NCBI GenBank assembly: GCA_018524725.1 | Contig: JAEUWP010000522.1 | Coordinates: forward strand, 1-64,000 | Origin: Podaxis mareebaensis | Taxonomy: Eukaryota; Basidiomycota; Agaricomycetes; Agaricales; Agaricaceae | Length of the DNA stretch: 64,000 nucleotides | Direction of reading: 5' to 3' | Shown: one piece after another, positions 46,201-58,728 of the stretch | How positions within the stretch are numbered: position 1 is the stretch's first letter | Layout: the number at the start of each line of letters is the position of its first letter | Notes under the pieces: generated by a model | Database searches by the model: none | Seen by the model: only the letters and a program-made list of their open reading frames with translations | What the model was told of the DNA's origin: nothing | Position numbers and translations under genes: made by a program

Positions 46201-47906
46201 CCACTGCCAACCCGGATCCTCCAACCGCCGCTATGAAGCTCCGTATTTATAGTTTTGAGTAAGATAATCTAGGTAATCCGACTCCCTGGTGGTGTATAAA
46301 TGAGTTCCAGGGTAATAAGTGATTCGTGGCCTTGCTTGACATCAAGGTTTCGTATATCATTTGTGTCAGTGTGGAAGGGCATCGAATTCCCATTAAGATG
46401 AGCAAGAAACCAATAAACTAAAGGACCGATGATTCAAATGGATAAGGGCTGATATATGTGTATCAGAATGAATTCGTGTCAAATTGAACTCGGAATCGTG
46501 GGCTGGCGTTTCGAGATGCCGAAAAGCCACAATCCCGCTGAGCATCAGACTCAGGAAGAGCTCTACCCCATCATCTCATTACGATAGTTCAGGCTCGATG
46601 GAGGTAGGGGATATTGAGGTAGTCAGCGGCGAGATGGAGTGTGTCTTTTGGAACTGTTTCTCGCATCAAGTCTGGCGCCATTTTAAAAGGCAACTGATGT
46701 TCGAGTCCAGGGACAACACTCTAGTGTGAGTTACCGAGGCTGAGGGATTTAGGAATGACAGAATTTTTGTGGGCCGGCACTTTGATCAGAGGGAAGCCAG
46801 GGAAAAAAAGTCATCGTGTACGAGAAGATGGATTACCATGTCATTATTTGATAGATTAACGAAGGACTGGCCAGAGCAAGCGGAGCATACGACGCCCCGT
46901 AACCAGAATAGACTACCGTCATAGGTCATTTGGCTTCCTCAAACAGAAATATAGCAAGCGGGCAAGGACGGTTAGGGGGTATAAATGGTGCCTAAGGTAC
47001 ACCCCGTCATCGCATGATGACTTGATGCCAGTGGAGCAAGCGACGCAAAGTTCTGACTTTTTTTTGGAGCGAGGGCGACATCTTGACAACTGTCCGTAAA
47101 TGTATTTGAAGACTGTAGGGGCAGGGGGTGAGGGGGTAAAGCGCTTCTACGACCAGCATCTCCCGCATAGGGAAGCCGAAAACTCTAGCTTTTATTCCCT
47201 TTCTACGTTGTGAATAGTGGTGGCGGCTTCTTTGAGTTATACTTCTTCCCGAATCCACAGCGAAGGGTGAAAGTAAACAAGAGTACCACTGATGTCAAGG
47301 TTCCGGAGACCTGAATATCTGGAGGGTGATGGCAAGCGAGGGCAAACACTGGTCAGCTAATGGGGAGTGGACCTTACCCTGGTCCCAAACTCCTGCGGCT
47401 CGCCATGTCCGTGTCAACGACCGGATTATTTACTAACGCTCTCTCGCTTTTGGGCTAAAAGGTCAGCCACTAGTACACGTCACAAAACCCTCTCCACAAT
47501 ATAACTTAAATTGTCAGGGTCCCCACCTTGTCGTCTCCGCGTTAATCGTCCCCGCAAGTTCCAAGTACTGTATCGAGGAGCGCTACTGAGAATGCCGAAC
47601 GGAGTTGAGATTTTCCTCAAATTTCTCATCCTTCAACAATCAGAAGGATGCGAGCTGTGCACCGCTACGGGTAGAGGTTTCCCCGACAATGTTCTATTTT
47701 CTTCTCACGAATGGATTACGGGAGAATGACCGAAGGATGCTGTGACTTCACGATTGAAGTGCTTCGAGAAAGACCAGGAGAAGAGGGAATTAGCAACTTG
47801 TCGTGGCGCAAATTTGTTGGTCAAATTTCCCTGTCCCTATACAGGTCTTTTCATTGCAACGGATAATACTCGTACAAGCTCCTCATTTCCGGAAACAGGG
47901 AAACAA
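43290..47906. other. 4.6-kb region without a supportable gene
   Basis: It starts with the thiolase 3' flank. Frames are short and unrecognised. The two best are a 52-codon plus frame at 44,051-44,209 (RFNAFHTALYSLYSEIFVGD) and a 155-codon minus frame at 44,973-44,506, with no domain in either. CpG content is normal, so this is not recent transposon DNA of the 1-19-kb type. Confidence 0.4.
43766..43791. repeat. Perfect 12-bp inverted repeat (hairpin)
   Basis: AAGTAACCCTTT and its exact complement AAAGGGTTACTT are separated by only TG. It lies 480 bp past the thiolase stop, too far for a simple terminator. It may be a hairpin, a protein-binding palindrome or the remnant of a small inverted-repeat element. 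Confidence 0.5.
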
Positions 47907-49325
47907 CTACTGCATTATTGTGACGTCCAGTCCCTTTCGATCCAACTCCTTCAACGAACAGACAAGGCATCGCTCCCACATTCCCCAGACTGCGAGGACA
48001 TCGAACTTGAGGGTGAACCTTTGCAGTGGGACACAAGCCCCTTCATCAACTTCTGGCCTTCTCGACGTCAACATCTGGATCATCACATCATGGAATGACA
48101 ACTTCTCCTTCGACACCACTCTATTCTTATCTTCAAAAGTCATTATCAGTTTCGTAAGCCGGGGAAGCATTCCAGCTTCGTCCTTCCAAACCATGTGCAA
48201 CATGAAATTGGTTATTCCGTCCAAGTAATCGAAGAAGCTGTCGAATCTGATGTGCACGGTCTCGAGGGAAGGAAGGGCAGACAGAAGCTCGAGGAGCGCG
48301 CCGCTGTACCGGCAGTCAAGCGATTTCACTTCCGACATGCTAGAGAAGAATAGATTCCGGACGTGATTTGTGGTTGGATCCAGGCGGTCGAGCCAAACGA
48401 GTCGATGGACGGATGGGAGGTGGATGTTGCCAACGAAGGTAGCGTAGGCGGGGAGCTGTCCACTCTCCCACGTCAGGGATTCAAGGTGTGATAATGTGAC
48501 CGGCTCCTCCAAGGTGAGGTTCAAATCTTCTTCAGTTTGCTTCCGAGAAGACTGACCCTTCGAGGAGAACGTGATGAGACTTGGACAGTGGGAGAGAATG
48601 TAAAAAGCTTGAGCAGGTGCAGGCTTGGTCAACATGAGCCTAGTGAGGCTGTGGAAGGGAAGGTATCGCTCGATCCCCAACGGTGGCTCCGAAATTTCCA
48701 TGCTACGTAATTGAGAGCTGTGAGGGAATAAGACACCCTCGATGGTGGCGGGGAAGCGGTGCTGGAAGGTCAGCTTGAGGGTCTCCAAGTGGGGGAAATC
48801 TGCACTGATACAGTTGGAGGCGATGAACTGCAAGACAGTGTTGTCGAGTGGCCCGAGGCTGAGCCACTTGATTGTGCTCGCGCATTCCGTGAGCACGATG
48901 CGTAGGAGGTCGAAAAGCGTGCAGAGAGGGGAGCGGGGGCCGTGACACGTGGACAGGCATACAGAGAGTGGAGCGGCTTTTGCATTCTGACGATGCAGGT
49001 CAAGGAGATTTCTGACTCCGATTTGACTAGCGTCCAGATATATAGATGTCCAGAGTGAAGGTGATGCCCAGACAACTTGCCGCCATCGAAAGCAGACACC
49101 TGCGATGTCTCGCCTCTGTCGGTTTGTATAGGAGAAAGGACCTTGGCAAGCGTACTCGAATATTGCCGTAAGGGTTTCCAGGGGAAGGGTACGCGTGCGG
49201 TCCTTCAGGGCGTTGACCTTCCGACGTAGAAAAGCACGTTTATGTAGCAGACTTTGTATCTCACCCTCAATGGAGGCAAGAGTCATGTCGAAGTGACCGC
49301 CTTCCTCAAAATCTGCTGAGTCCAT
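47907..49325 (-). CDS. F-box protein with leucine-rich C-terminal half, 472 aa
   Basis: A single uninterrupted frame from ATG 49,325. An N-terminal helix (about residues 18-45, IEGEIQSLLHKRAFLRRKVN) precedes an F-box-like segment at about 47-97 (LPLETLTAIFEYAC...VCFRWRQVVWASPSLWTSIY), the arrangement common in agaricomycete F-box proteins. The remainder has irregular leucine-rich repeats (FPHLETLKLTF, SQLRSMEISEPPL, HSLTRLMLTKP, LSHLESLTWESG, LPSLETVHIRF, LPRLTKLIMTF). Such proteins bind Skp1 through the F-box and present substrates to an SCF ubiquitin ligase; the substrate is unknown. They are hugely expanded in agarics. No intron is needed. The coding frame is well kept and looks functional. 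Confidence 0.85.
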   Translation of the reverse strand: MDSADFEEGGHFDMTLASIEGEIQSLLHKRAFLRRKVNALKDRTRTLPLETLTAIFEYACQGPFSYTNRQRRDIAGVCFRWRQVVWASPSLWTSIYLDASQIGVRNLLDLHRQNAKAAPLSVCLSTCHGPRSPLCTLFDLLRIVLTECASTIKWLSLGPLDNTVLQFIASNCISADFPHLETLKLTFQHRFPATIEGVLFPHSSQLRSMEISEPPLGIERYLPFHSLTRLMLTKPAPAQAFYILSHCPSLITFSSKGQSSRKQTEEDLNLTLEEPVTLSHLESLTWESGQLPAYATFVGNIHLPSVHRLVWLDRLDPTTNHVRNLFFSSMSEVKSLDCRYSGALLELLSALPSLETVHIRFDSFFDYLDGITNFMLHMVWKDEAGMLPRLTKLIMTFEDKNRVVSKEKLSFHDVMIQMLTSRRPEVDEGACVPLQRFTLKFDVLAVWGMWERCLVCSLKELDRKGLDVTIMQ

Positions 49326-52300
49326 GATGGAACTGGGGGAATGAAGGCGGGGAAGAAGGGAGGATAAGTATATACAACACGAGATACGTCATGGAACAGT
49401 ACTTATAATTACTTGCCTTGCGGCATCCAAAGCATCTCGGCCAAAGGGTATGCAGCGCAGCTTCGATTGGGAATGTATTGCTCACGTGGAGGGTGTTGAT
49501 CGGTCGACCTATTTTGGCCGGGACAAAGTACTAAACTTCTATATCTTCCTAGTCGCTTGCACCACCACTTGTTCCGGGTCCTATCCCACTTCTCACTGAT
49601 GTCTCCACATTCCTTCACCGAGCTAATCGTCTCAGAGTTTGCCAAATCTGTTCATCGCCCACTCGTTGAGCGCGTTCCAAATGCGTTTTATCCCTTATCT
49701 ACCAACGAAAGTGTTCGGTATGTACTAGGCCGGCTAATTGATGCGGGGCTCCTTGTAGCAATGTAGCACCAACATCAAAGTGTGCGCTTCGATATGATAC
49801 TTCCTAAACTCAGCCTAGCATACGAAATTAAGGCACAACAGGTGTCGTTTACCTTGTCATACCGACCCCCTAGCCTCCTTCTGGTACATCCTTTCTTCTT
49901 CACGCTGATCTTTAGCTTGGTCATAGAACCCAAAACTCTTGCACTAATGTCCTCTGCATTTACCCTTTCGCAAGGCATCAAACACAACGATGAACGATCC
50001 TCCCGTGCGAAGGGTGTCACTGCCAGGCAAAACCGCCACCTGATCATCCAGCGCACTTCAACATCTTTTCCTCTTACTATTGTTTGTACGATCGAGAATC
50101 CTTCTTGATCACACCTGGGATCCACGTTAGCCTGACGAACGCGCAGATAGCTGTCAAGCCCTCCCAACATGGAGCGGCAATAATAATAAAGCAAATGCTG
50201 GAAGGACACTCAAGGGGACGCCGAAGGCTAGCGTCAAATGTCAAGGCCTTATCGATTATCGATGGTGCTTATCGAGCAGTAAAGCAGTAAGAAACATTTG
50301 CTGACGGCGTCAGTTGATATTCTTCATGACAGTAGATAATGTCCCTGTGCCCAGACTCAGGATAGCGAACAGCACATCTCGAGTGGTGGGACTCTTTAAG
50401 ATATACACACTCAGGTAATCAACTTCCTCTTATGCCATACCCATTTGAGTGCGCTGAGGATGGCAATCCGAATATTGAATTCTATCAGCTGTCCTTCATC
50501 TCTCATTCTTTGTCCTTCTCAGCCGACAATTCACGGTTTGTACGGGCTATATATCCATTGCTTCACCCTTTCACGCCAAGATGCTCCGTGGATCAAGTGC
50601 GCCCCCCATCGGCACTGGTGGGTGGTCTCATGCCCATTCCGTTTCAGCAAAACTTCTCAGGGCGCTTCTTATTCCGTTAGGCTGACTTCAGGCCCACTGG
50701 CAATATACCAGATATTGGTGACCATATCAACCTCGCACACAGTTCCTCACAGCATAGGGCCCGATTGCGACCGAGATTACAGGGTATAACGCTAAAGCTG
50801 AAGAGACAAGAATGTTCCCACGTTCAACCGATCCATTATGTCAAGAACAGGTAGACCGTTGGTTGGCATTTCCGCCTCACTGCGATCTCTACCTTGAACG
50901 TTGGTATCCGTCACCTTCCCAAATGTCTCCAGAAAGTCAGAAATACAAGTCGCTATTCTCCTATTTCATCTCAAAACCTTATTCGGGCTAATTTAAATGG
51001 CCAATGGTAAAAATCATTACCAGTGGCCCAACCGGGACTGCATGGGATCCGCTCATACATAGAGCCTGGAGCTACAGTGGACAATGGATCCATAACGGTA
51101 GCCAAATTCGAGGTGGGTTCTTGTTGAACCGTGGTGTCCTGAGAACACACAATATCATGAATATAGCGACGACACCTAGTCAGCCCTAACTTCGTTCCCC
51201 GTTTCTCCTGGAGCACCCTTTTTTTCCTATGTGACAATGGCCAGCTATGTTTTGAGACGTCAAGTGGCTACCTGTTGGCAGGGTGAGGTGGTTACATGAG
51301 TTCTAGCTCTCGACCAATTTTTCTGTCCCTCTCTCCCTGTAGGCTCTCCTTCTCTCCCAGTAGGCACCAATCTTTATTTCAATGAATCACGATGACTCGT
51401 TTGTGCCATATCACAACAAAACGAACCCTAATCCCAAATACTCCTGCATCCACTCATCAGAAATACTTGAAGCGGGTACAACAGGAAATGATGGTCTCAG
51501 ATATTAGATATTAGACAAAGCTGTGCAAATATACATTTTATCAGAACAACACATACGCTCCGCGACTCGTTCCACCGCGTATGAGATGAAAGTTGAAGAA
51601 CGTTGAGGCCACTTACGATACTCCCGCTCTGAGCACCTCTTACCGACAACTTGGCTTGTCCATGTGTGTAGTCGCATTCCGCGTTCAGTTCCGCAAATGC
51701 CAACAAGGACCCATGTATATCTCTAGCACGGCGATGCGTTGAGATGAGCCTACAAGAAGTTCCAATCACCATCAAGCATACCAAGCCACGCACCTCACGA
51801 TATTCTCCCGCGCTAGAAGCTCACCGCAGTGATCGGTGGAGCTGAGGCAGTGGCTTCGTTGGCAATCCTGGCAGTGGTTCGCAGGCGAGTTGTAACTGAT
51901 TATCAGAATAGTGGAACAGACCGGAATCATGTTACCTTCTCGAGATGGGCATAGACGCACACGGCATGCCATCTATCTTGTTCTTGCTCTCCCTTGTCAT
52001 CTTTTGAATACTGTCCCTGAGGTCCTACCCAACGATGTCGGCAAGGTAACCTTCCTCCCACCCTAAAAGCATCATTCGTCACTGGCACACCACATCCCAC
52101 ACATCTTACCTAATCTTTAATGTTGCCACAGGACGCCCACTTACCTGTGAGGTCAAGTGGCGACTATTTCCGAAGCGATCTTACGTAAACTTGTTCTGCT
52201 GGCGCAGAATGTTATTCTTGGTTGATGAGTTGGAGGTGATCCGGTCGTGGAATATTCTTTCTTTAGCCGTCTCCATTCCAACTACACAGTGTGAGACTCG

Positions 52301-52530
52301 AAAGCATTCATACCACCTGAGCGCGAGTGGTCGATATCGCCAGGAACCATTGACATCTTTGTTGAGAATTCGATTCCTCCTGATTGATGGGGTGGACCTA
52401 TAGATACATTGATGCATGAAGGAATATATAACCCAGTTCACTGAGCCTCCATGCCAGATAGATTTATTTTCTCCGTTCCCCTATTACCCAGTTGCAGAGA
52501 GCTACCCTCATACATCCATCACAACCTGCA
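49326..52530. other. 3.2-kb region with weak exon-like frames
   Basis: Close to the F-box gene there is a short plus frame at 49,599-49,720 (SPHSFTELIVSEFAKSVHRP) followed by a GTATGT...TTGTAG intron-like stretch. In 51,497-52,189 both strands carry exon-like frames; the minus-strand option is listed separately. The plus-strand rivals are AVIGGAEAVASLAILAVV (about 51,848-51,901) and HAIYLVLALPCHLLNTVPEV (51,966 onward, with GTAACC donor and CCACAG acceptor). Nothing else is recognised. Confidence 0.35.
51497..52000 (-). CDS. Candidate small Cys-rich protein, four exons, 98 aa
   Basis: From ATG 52,000, exons 52,000-51,936, 51,895-51,794, 51,749-51,644 and 51,520-51,497 join in frame with GT-AG introns of 40, 44 and 123 nt. 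The first intron has a good branch site (TTCTGATAA). The product has a Cys/His stretch (NHCQDCQRSHCLSSTDHCGE) followed by a plausible helical segment (ARDIHGSLLAFAELNAECDY). The Cys spacing does not fit a standard MYND or RING finger, and I do not recognise it. The opposite strand also has open frames here, so this call is weak and the last exon is especially uncertain. Confidence 0.25.
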
Positions 52531-54157
52531 ATGGATGCCCCAATGCAGGTGCAGCAGCTGGTTCGTCAGCTGGCGATTGGTATTGAACGATATCATCAAG
52601 TCAAAGCATGTCCTTTTCACCTGTTCATTGGAATGAATGACGGCTAACATGACTCTAGAACTGTACCAGTAAGTCTGAGCTCCAGATTGTGCATTCACGT
52701 GCTAATCAGCTTTTTGAACCAAAGTTGCGAGTTTGATAGTCATGGTAAGCATGCTTAGTTTCTCATTTTTTAACATATGCTAGAATACACTCTAAAGATC
52801 TTTGATTGGTTTTTGACACTCGACATGGAGGTGTTCTACATTTGGCAAGCACCTTGGAATGTCATGAAGGGCTTATATCTTTTGGCGCGGTATATGCCTT
52901 GCATTGAGCTTGCTTTAGCAATGATTTGTAGGTTCATTCCTCATTTGTATTGATATCGTGATGAAACAGATACCTTTCGCAGTTCAATCTGGCTATGCTC
53001 TTCCAGTGGAACAGTGCAAAGCATTATATGAATGGACAGCCTGTAAGACTACTCCGCTCCTGCGCATTCTGTACTACCCTTCTTACCTCTCATTCTCTTC
53101 AGGGTTGATGTGTGTGGGCATGGCCAATGTTGACCGTGAGTGCTTGAGCATTCAGATCCATCGTGCATGTTCAGTCCTAACTCCTTTTGATCTATATTAA
53201 GTGATCTTCACCCTCAGGACCTGGATCGTCTGGGGGAAGAGTAAACGCATAGGGATTGCTCTCGCTGCAATTTATTGTGCAACATGGATCATAAGCTTTG
53301 TCACTTTATCACAATACCTTCCAACTACAGTCTGTGAGTGAGGTATTATGTTGTTTAATCTCTTGGTCTTCGAGCTCCACGCATCAATAGACGAGGCGCC
53401 ACCCGCACCTCCGCTCCTTGGTTGTATTGCGACGAGTCACAGCGTGTCGTTATCACTTTCATATGGTTCATTTATGGTGTTCGAAGCCCGTAAGTGCCCA
53501 CTTTTAACTACACCCATAATCCCCCCTCATAATCGAAGTAATGCTTCTGTTCATGGTCGTCCGAGCCATATCGGTTTGTGAGTAACGTTACTTGCTTGTC
53601 TTCCTTGAGCGTGGGGAGTTGAATTATTAACTAATGGTGATCTTGGCTGCAATAGTCAAATCAGGAGGTCGGGGAGACCTGACAAGAGCCGTTTACAGTG
53701 ATGGTGAGTACTCTACCAGCCCCTCTTTCTCCAGTGGGAACTCAGAAAAATGCTTTTGTAGGCATTATTTACTATATTTATATTTTCAGTAGGTCCATCT
53801 CTCGAATGCAAAGTCTTGCTGGGCCCACAGTAACATGTCTTATCCATAGGTCTTTCTACTCTGAATACCATTGTAATTCTCAAACTCCCAGTGAGTCGTA
53901 CCGCCAAACGTGTTGCAGTTTGACTGAACTGCACTTTATAGAAGGACTACATTACCTTGCTACTGACGTATGTATTAGACTACAACTCTACCTCTATCGG
54001 TACTAACCACATACGCAGGACGGAAAGAGTAATCCATTCTGTGCTGGCGTGTCGGGTTATCCTGCGTATACGCCATCAGGCTCAGCAGACAGGGCAATTT
54101 AGGCTACCCCACGCCCGGCTTAAGAACGAGAACTTTAGTGAAAGGTTGCAAGCCTAA
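52531..54157 (+). CDS. DUF6533-like seven-helix membrane protein, 290 aa, 14 exons
   Basis: Exons: 52,531-52,599; 52,659-52,668; 52,725-52,744; 52,798-52,927; 52,983-53,042; 53,103-53,135; 53,202-53,333; 53,391-53,489; 53,539-53,577; 53,656-53,703; 53,762-53,788; 53,850-53,890; 53,942-53,967; 54,019-54,157. All phases agree (873 nt, 291 codons). Exon 2 is only 10 nt. Family signatures in order: IFDWFLTLDMEVFYIW (the DUF6533 core), LYLLARYMP, VEQCKALYEW, LRTWIVWGKSKRIGIAL, LLGCIAT, FEALMLLFMVVRAIS, LTRAVYSDGIIYYIYI and the C-terminal ERVIHSVLACRVILRIR. Hydrophobic segments fit about seven helices. The family is abundant in agaricomycetes, located in membranes by prediction, with no known ligand. 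Introns of 49-78 nt often carry CTAAC/CTAAT branch sites. Because every splice preserves the frame, the gene looks intact. Confidence 0.85.
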
Positions 54158-57100
54158 TGCATGACTGTCTATGGGGGTGAAAGCCAATAGAGGGGTAGAT
54201 TTTACTCTTTCACCCCGACTGATGTTGCTCCATTCCTGGTTTTCTTGAAGTTGAACACTATAATCACGAAGATCCACGCTGTCGACTACAAAGTACAAAG
54301 TATATGAACAAAATCAGAAGTGGGATGATGTCACACCTGAGTGGGCTGATCCACCATCGATAGGGTCAGAGAGGTCTACTTTCCGCGAGGGTGTATTGCC
54401 TGTGGAACGTCATCCTAATACCATTCAATTTCTGGGAGCCCCGTGCTATCAAGAAACGAGCCAGCGGACGACATCGTAATGGGAGGAACCTGGAGAATGG
54501 TGTTTACAACGCGAGCCGATATCCGATCCCCATGATAGCAAGTACGAGACTTATCTTGAACCAAAGCCGTCGGTCGACAGACGATGCAGCAATCCTGACC
54601 ACCACGTCAAAGCGCGGTAAATGGCTTGGCATGAGGAGGACTCGAGTTTTTTTTTCCAATCCACTATGGCTGCCTGAGTCCAACCATACCCCATGCAATG
54701 GTAGATCTCCCTATGAAGCCAATGGGCGTTCGAGACAATGTGGAGCCGCGATACCCTCAAACAGGAGAAGGTAGTGCTCTATGAGTCCTGAATTCATATA
54801 GATGTCATACGGAGGGTTAGGTGTTTCTGGATTGACTGTAAGTCGTTGTGGGGGTACCCACATAGCTACGTGGGAAATTGGATAGATAGGCATATTTAAC
54901 GTACTTCGGTGTAGACTACTTTCTTTAGTTTCTACCGGGATCATGTAGTCGTCTTCGCCATTAATTGGTGTACTCTTGAGGCCGACGACTCCAGCGGGCC
55001 CTCGCACCCTTAGCGAGCCTACTCGCCTTACATCGTCATGGCAAGGATATCATCCTAGCCCATTGCTCGCAGTGCTCAGGATTATTCTGGGCGCACCAGT
55101 TGTCGCAAGTCACGATTACAAATAATCCTCGATCATCCCAGGTGATATTGTAGAACATATCAAAGGGAGTTAGAGGACACATTACTCACCATTATCCTCG
55201 ATTAATTTGGATTCTGCGAAAGATTTCCACTTCAAGCATTGGCCTGCGGCTTAGTGCATTTCTAAACTAGCCAACTCCAGTCTATTTCAATTACATATAG
55301 GGGCGAATTCCACGTTCGAATAGTTCCTTAGGTTAGGACAAGGCCGCCTTGCGCAAGCTACAACTTGGGGTAATCGTACTTGCAAGCTAGATCTTGAGAT
55401 TGCCCGGTGGCTGGGCAATAAGCAACACCGGATTTAACCATCTTGACAACTGAAATTTAGAGAATAAGCGTTGTTTGAGCCTTGTAGACATTTCAATGCC
55501 TACTAATCATTTTCCGCTCATAACACTTTCCTGAGGTGCTGGCTGAGTGAGTAGCCCCGGAGTACGACGACAGTTCCTGATGGTAAGATGTGTCGTAAAC
55601 TTGTTAAGCTGGTCGAACCACCGATTCTAGGCTTATCTGATTTCCTAGGGACCAGCCCCATAGTTCGGCTCCGGAAGTTCCCACTGGACCTGGTGATGAA
55701 AATCAAGAGCACAGAAATCTTTTCGAGCGCTTTCCGCAATATGCTACATGTACAACCATTACCGATCCGTTCTGGACATTGGGTGGTCGGAGTATGCCAG
55801 CTTTTAGATTGCATGGGTTATGTGAATTGATCTCTCTTCGCCGATAACTCGACTTTCTCTCTCCCCAATTCATATGCTAGACTACATAGACATCTGTGCG
55901 TAGAAATTCGATGTTTCACTAATAGTCTTTATCTAGTTCTTTTACCAGGCTCTAAAGCAATTGGCAACCGACTGAACCCATCTGGTGTGATACATTGCGT
56001 CCGTCCCAGTCCGTCAAGTCGATCACCAAAGGTGATGCAAAAGAAAAGCCCCCGCCGAGCTCCACACCGGTACAGCCCAAGGCCCTGTTAACAGAGTCAA
56101 TAAGAAGGCCACAACACTAAGCGCTCTCAAAATACTCCCTCGAATGCTGAACATGCAACATAGCTCATCGATAGATTCCTCGCCTGTTTGTAGAGAAACC
56201 CAAACCTTTCCCCCGAGAAGTCGACACACAATATCCTGAAATCGGGACGAGGGCGGATCGTTCCACATCGATTATCAAAGTTGCATACTACTGCTTCACC
56301 GGGATTCAGTTGCTGTCGCTGTTGGGACCGAACATGATTGACTGGTATCACTCTGACAGAAGTGTGACGTACACGCATGGTCAAGGACAGAGAAGTGAAG
56401 GCAGGGGCTGCACTGGTGATGACATTCTGAGGGCTGAAGCTATGGACGAGCGCAACTATGAGAAGAGAGACAGGCCGCATTGAGGGTGGTATCCCTGTTT
56501 TACTCAAGACTCTACAGTACAAAGCCAGATATATAACCTCAATACTACACTAGAAAGAAGCACTGCCTCGAAGTCCTGAAAGAAGCCCCCTATCATCGAA
56601 GCTTCCGGCGTTTTAGAGAAACTCGGACTCGGACGTCGGGATGGGATTCATCTCGCTCATCCTAGCCTGAGATACGGATCGAATTTTGTGTATTGAAAAT
56701 GTTGAACTGAGGGTATATCCTTTTGCTACCTCTCAGGAGCAATCAGCTCAATCATGTTCACTCCGAACTCGAATGGACCCTTTCGAATCTACTCTCCAAA
56801 CCGATAGGGAAACAGGTGCCTGTGTTAGTAGCCTTCCTCTTCCAGTGCGTATGGACGGTCAGTCGAGGAGAAGAAAGGGTCACAAACCCTAAAGGTGATG
56901 ATGTGTAATAGACTAGGCTTCGTACACGGACCAGAATGACTGCGAAAGAATCACTAATGATCCGTAGCTTGCGCTCGAACTGACAACCAAGGTGGAGGGA
57001 TCACGATTGGCGCATATTTCAAGATTTTTACAAGCAGTGCCTAATACAATGAAAACCAGCACCTGGACCTCCTTAAGACCCGGATTCCTCTCCCGGAAGA

Positions 57101-58728
57101 TTCATTTCCCGGACATAACACTACCGCCCTCAATGTCGGCATGACAGCACCGCAAGACGATAAGGTACTATTCCCGCCCACTAGTTAACTGGAAAGTGCC
57201 CTTCCAATTTGACCGTGCTTGGTAAATCGTGCCTTAACGCCTGAGCCCAGGCCAGGTCGGGTCCGCGTACCTGATGTCATGGATCTCTCTGCATGTCTCG
57301 TATGGATGATATCAGCCTGTTTTCTTGGTGGATGGGAGATCTTGGCAACGTATACATGTAGAGCCGCCCAATGTCAAGAAATACTTACATTCCCTCCAAA
57401 ACCTTCGTTGACGTCGGTAAGCCTGGCGTCGGGAATGGAATTCACAACACCAGTTCATGAAAGAATCTCAGACGCAAGAAATAGGTCGGCGAACGCCGGG
57501 GTCCAGACGAGGCCCCAGCATAGTGGCGGAAATGCAGAAGAATATTTTTGCTTATTGCGACGTCCAAAACATCTCACTTGGATCCCGAAACATGCTATTA
57601 CCAACGTAAATTCACAACTTTATGGATACACGAACTCCCCCACAAAGTCGTTGAATGACTGTTATCTTCCCATGGTGGGAACGAGATTCGAGAGAACGTG
57701 TTATGCTCAGCGGAGAGAAAGCGATCGAGGATCAAGGTAGCGGGATGGGATTGCGTAAATGTTGTCGCATAACACTGGAAGAGAGAAGCGGACGATCAAC
57801 GCATTTTAAATGGACCGCCCATTCTAAGGGACGGAAGGGTACAAGTTATGCGGAGTTCGGGGATGCGAAGCCGCGAGGACGATGACGGGAAGCTGGCACC
57901 GCCATGTAACTATTTCATAACTTATAAAGATATGCTCAAAATCTTTACGGACTAACTGAGACGCGGGCGGCGAATTACGCATATAATATATGTGGTTCAG
58001 TGTCTCCCTGCAATCCGAGTTTGACAGCCGGAAAAGGTACTTCAGGCAAATTGCTGAGTAATCGAACGCAGGACCAAACGATCACCGACGCATTCAATAA
58101 CTCGAGTGTGTCATCGAGGAGCGTCCGGCGAAGTGGAAAAAATTCTACCGCCGTTGGATCTGTGGCATGAGTGGGCCCCTGGCGATGTATGTTTAAAGAT
58201 GTGGTGGTGCGATAAACCCTCGCATCAATTATTAAATTTAATGTAGCAAGAGGAACCATCAGCGGTCAAAAAGCCACAAAGTACGAAGCACGAAGGCTTT
58301 CTGTGTACTTGATCGTCTTGTTCAGGGCTTCCAAGATTCAAGCTTCAATAGTCGTACATGTTAATAATGACATCCACATTACAAAAATAAGGAGAGGGTA
58401 TTTTACATAATTCATCTGTGATCAAAAGATAAAAATACGCAATATTTTTGGAGTTTGTTGTTGTTTATTAAAAGGAAGAAGACTGAGGGGATATCGCAAA
58501 CCAAGGAATCCTGAAAGAAGCACCATGGCATCAACGTCCCAGAGAAAACACGGATAAACCAAGGAAGGCCAGAGTATTCACATGACGTGAAACCCGAGCA
58601 TCAGGATTAAAGGTCCCGGAATGAGGACATCTAGCGCTTAGAATCCTCTACGCGTAGGCAGCAGCGCCGCCTTTTATTCAACAACAAACTCCGTGCTACG
58701 TCTATGACCGCACGGCCTGCCAGCAGTT
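54158..58728. other. 4.6-kb region without a supportable gene
   Basis: At the left edge, minus-strand frames ending at 54,104 look like terminal exons of a gene converging on the DUF6533-like gene: a block ending DLSDPIDGGSAHS spliced (GTGTGA...TTGTAG) to VDSVDLRDYSVQLQENQEW. Upstream exons could not be assembled. Minus frames at 56,522-56,023 include a membrane-like stretch (ILRALSVVAFLLTLLTG). Nothing else is recognised. These may be decayed genes. Confidence 0.35.
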
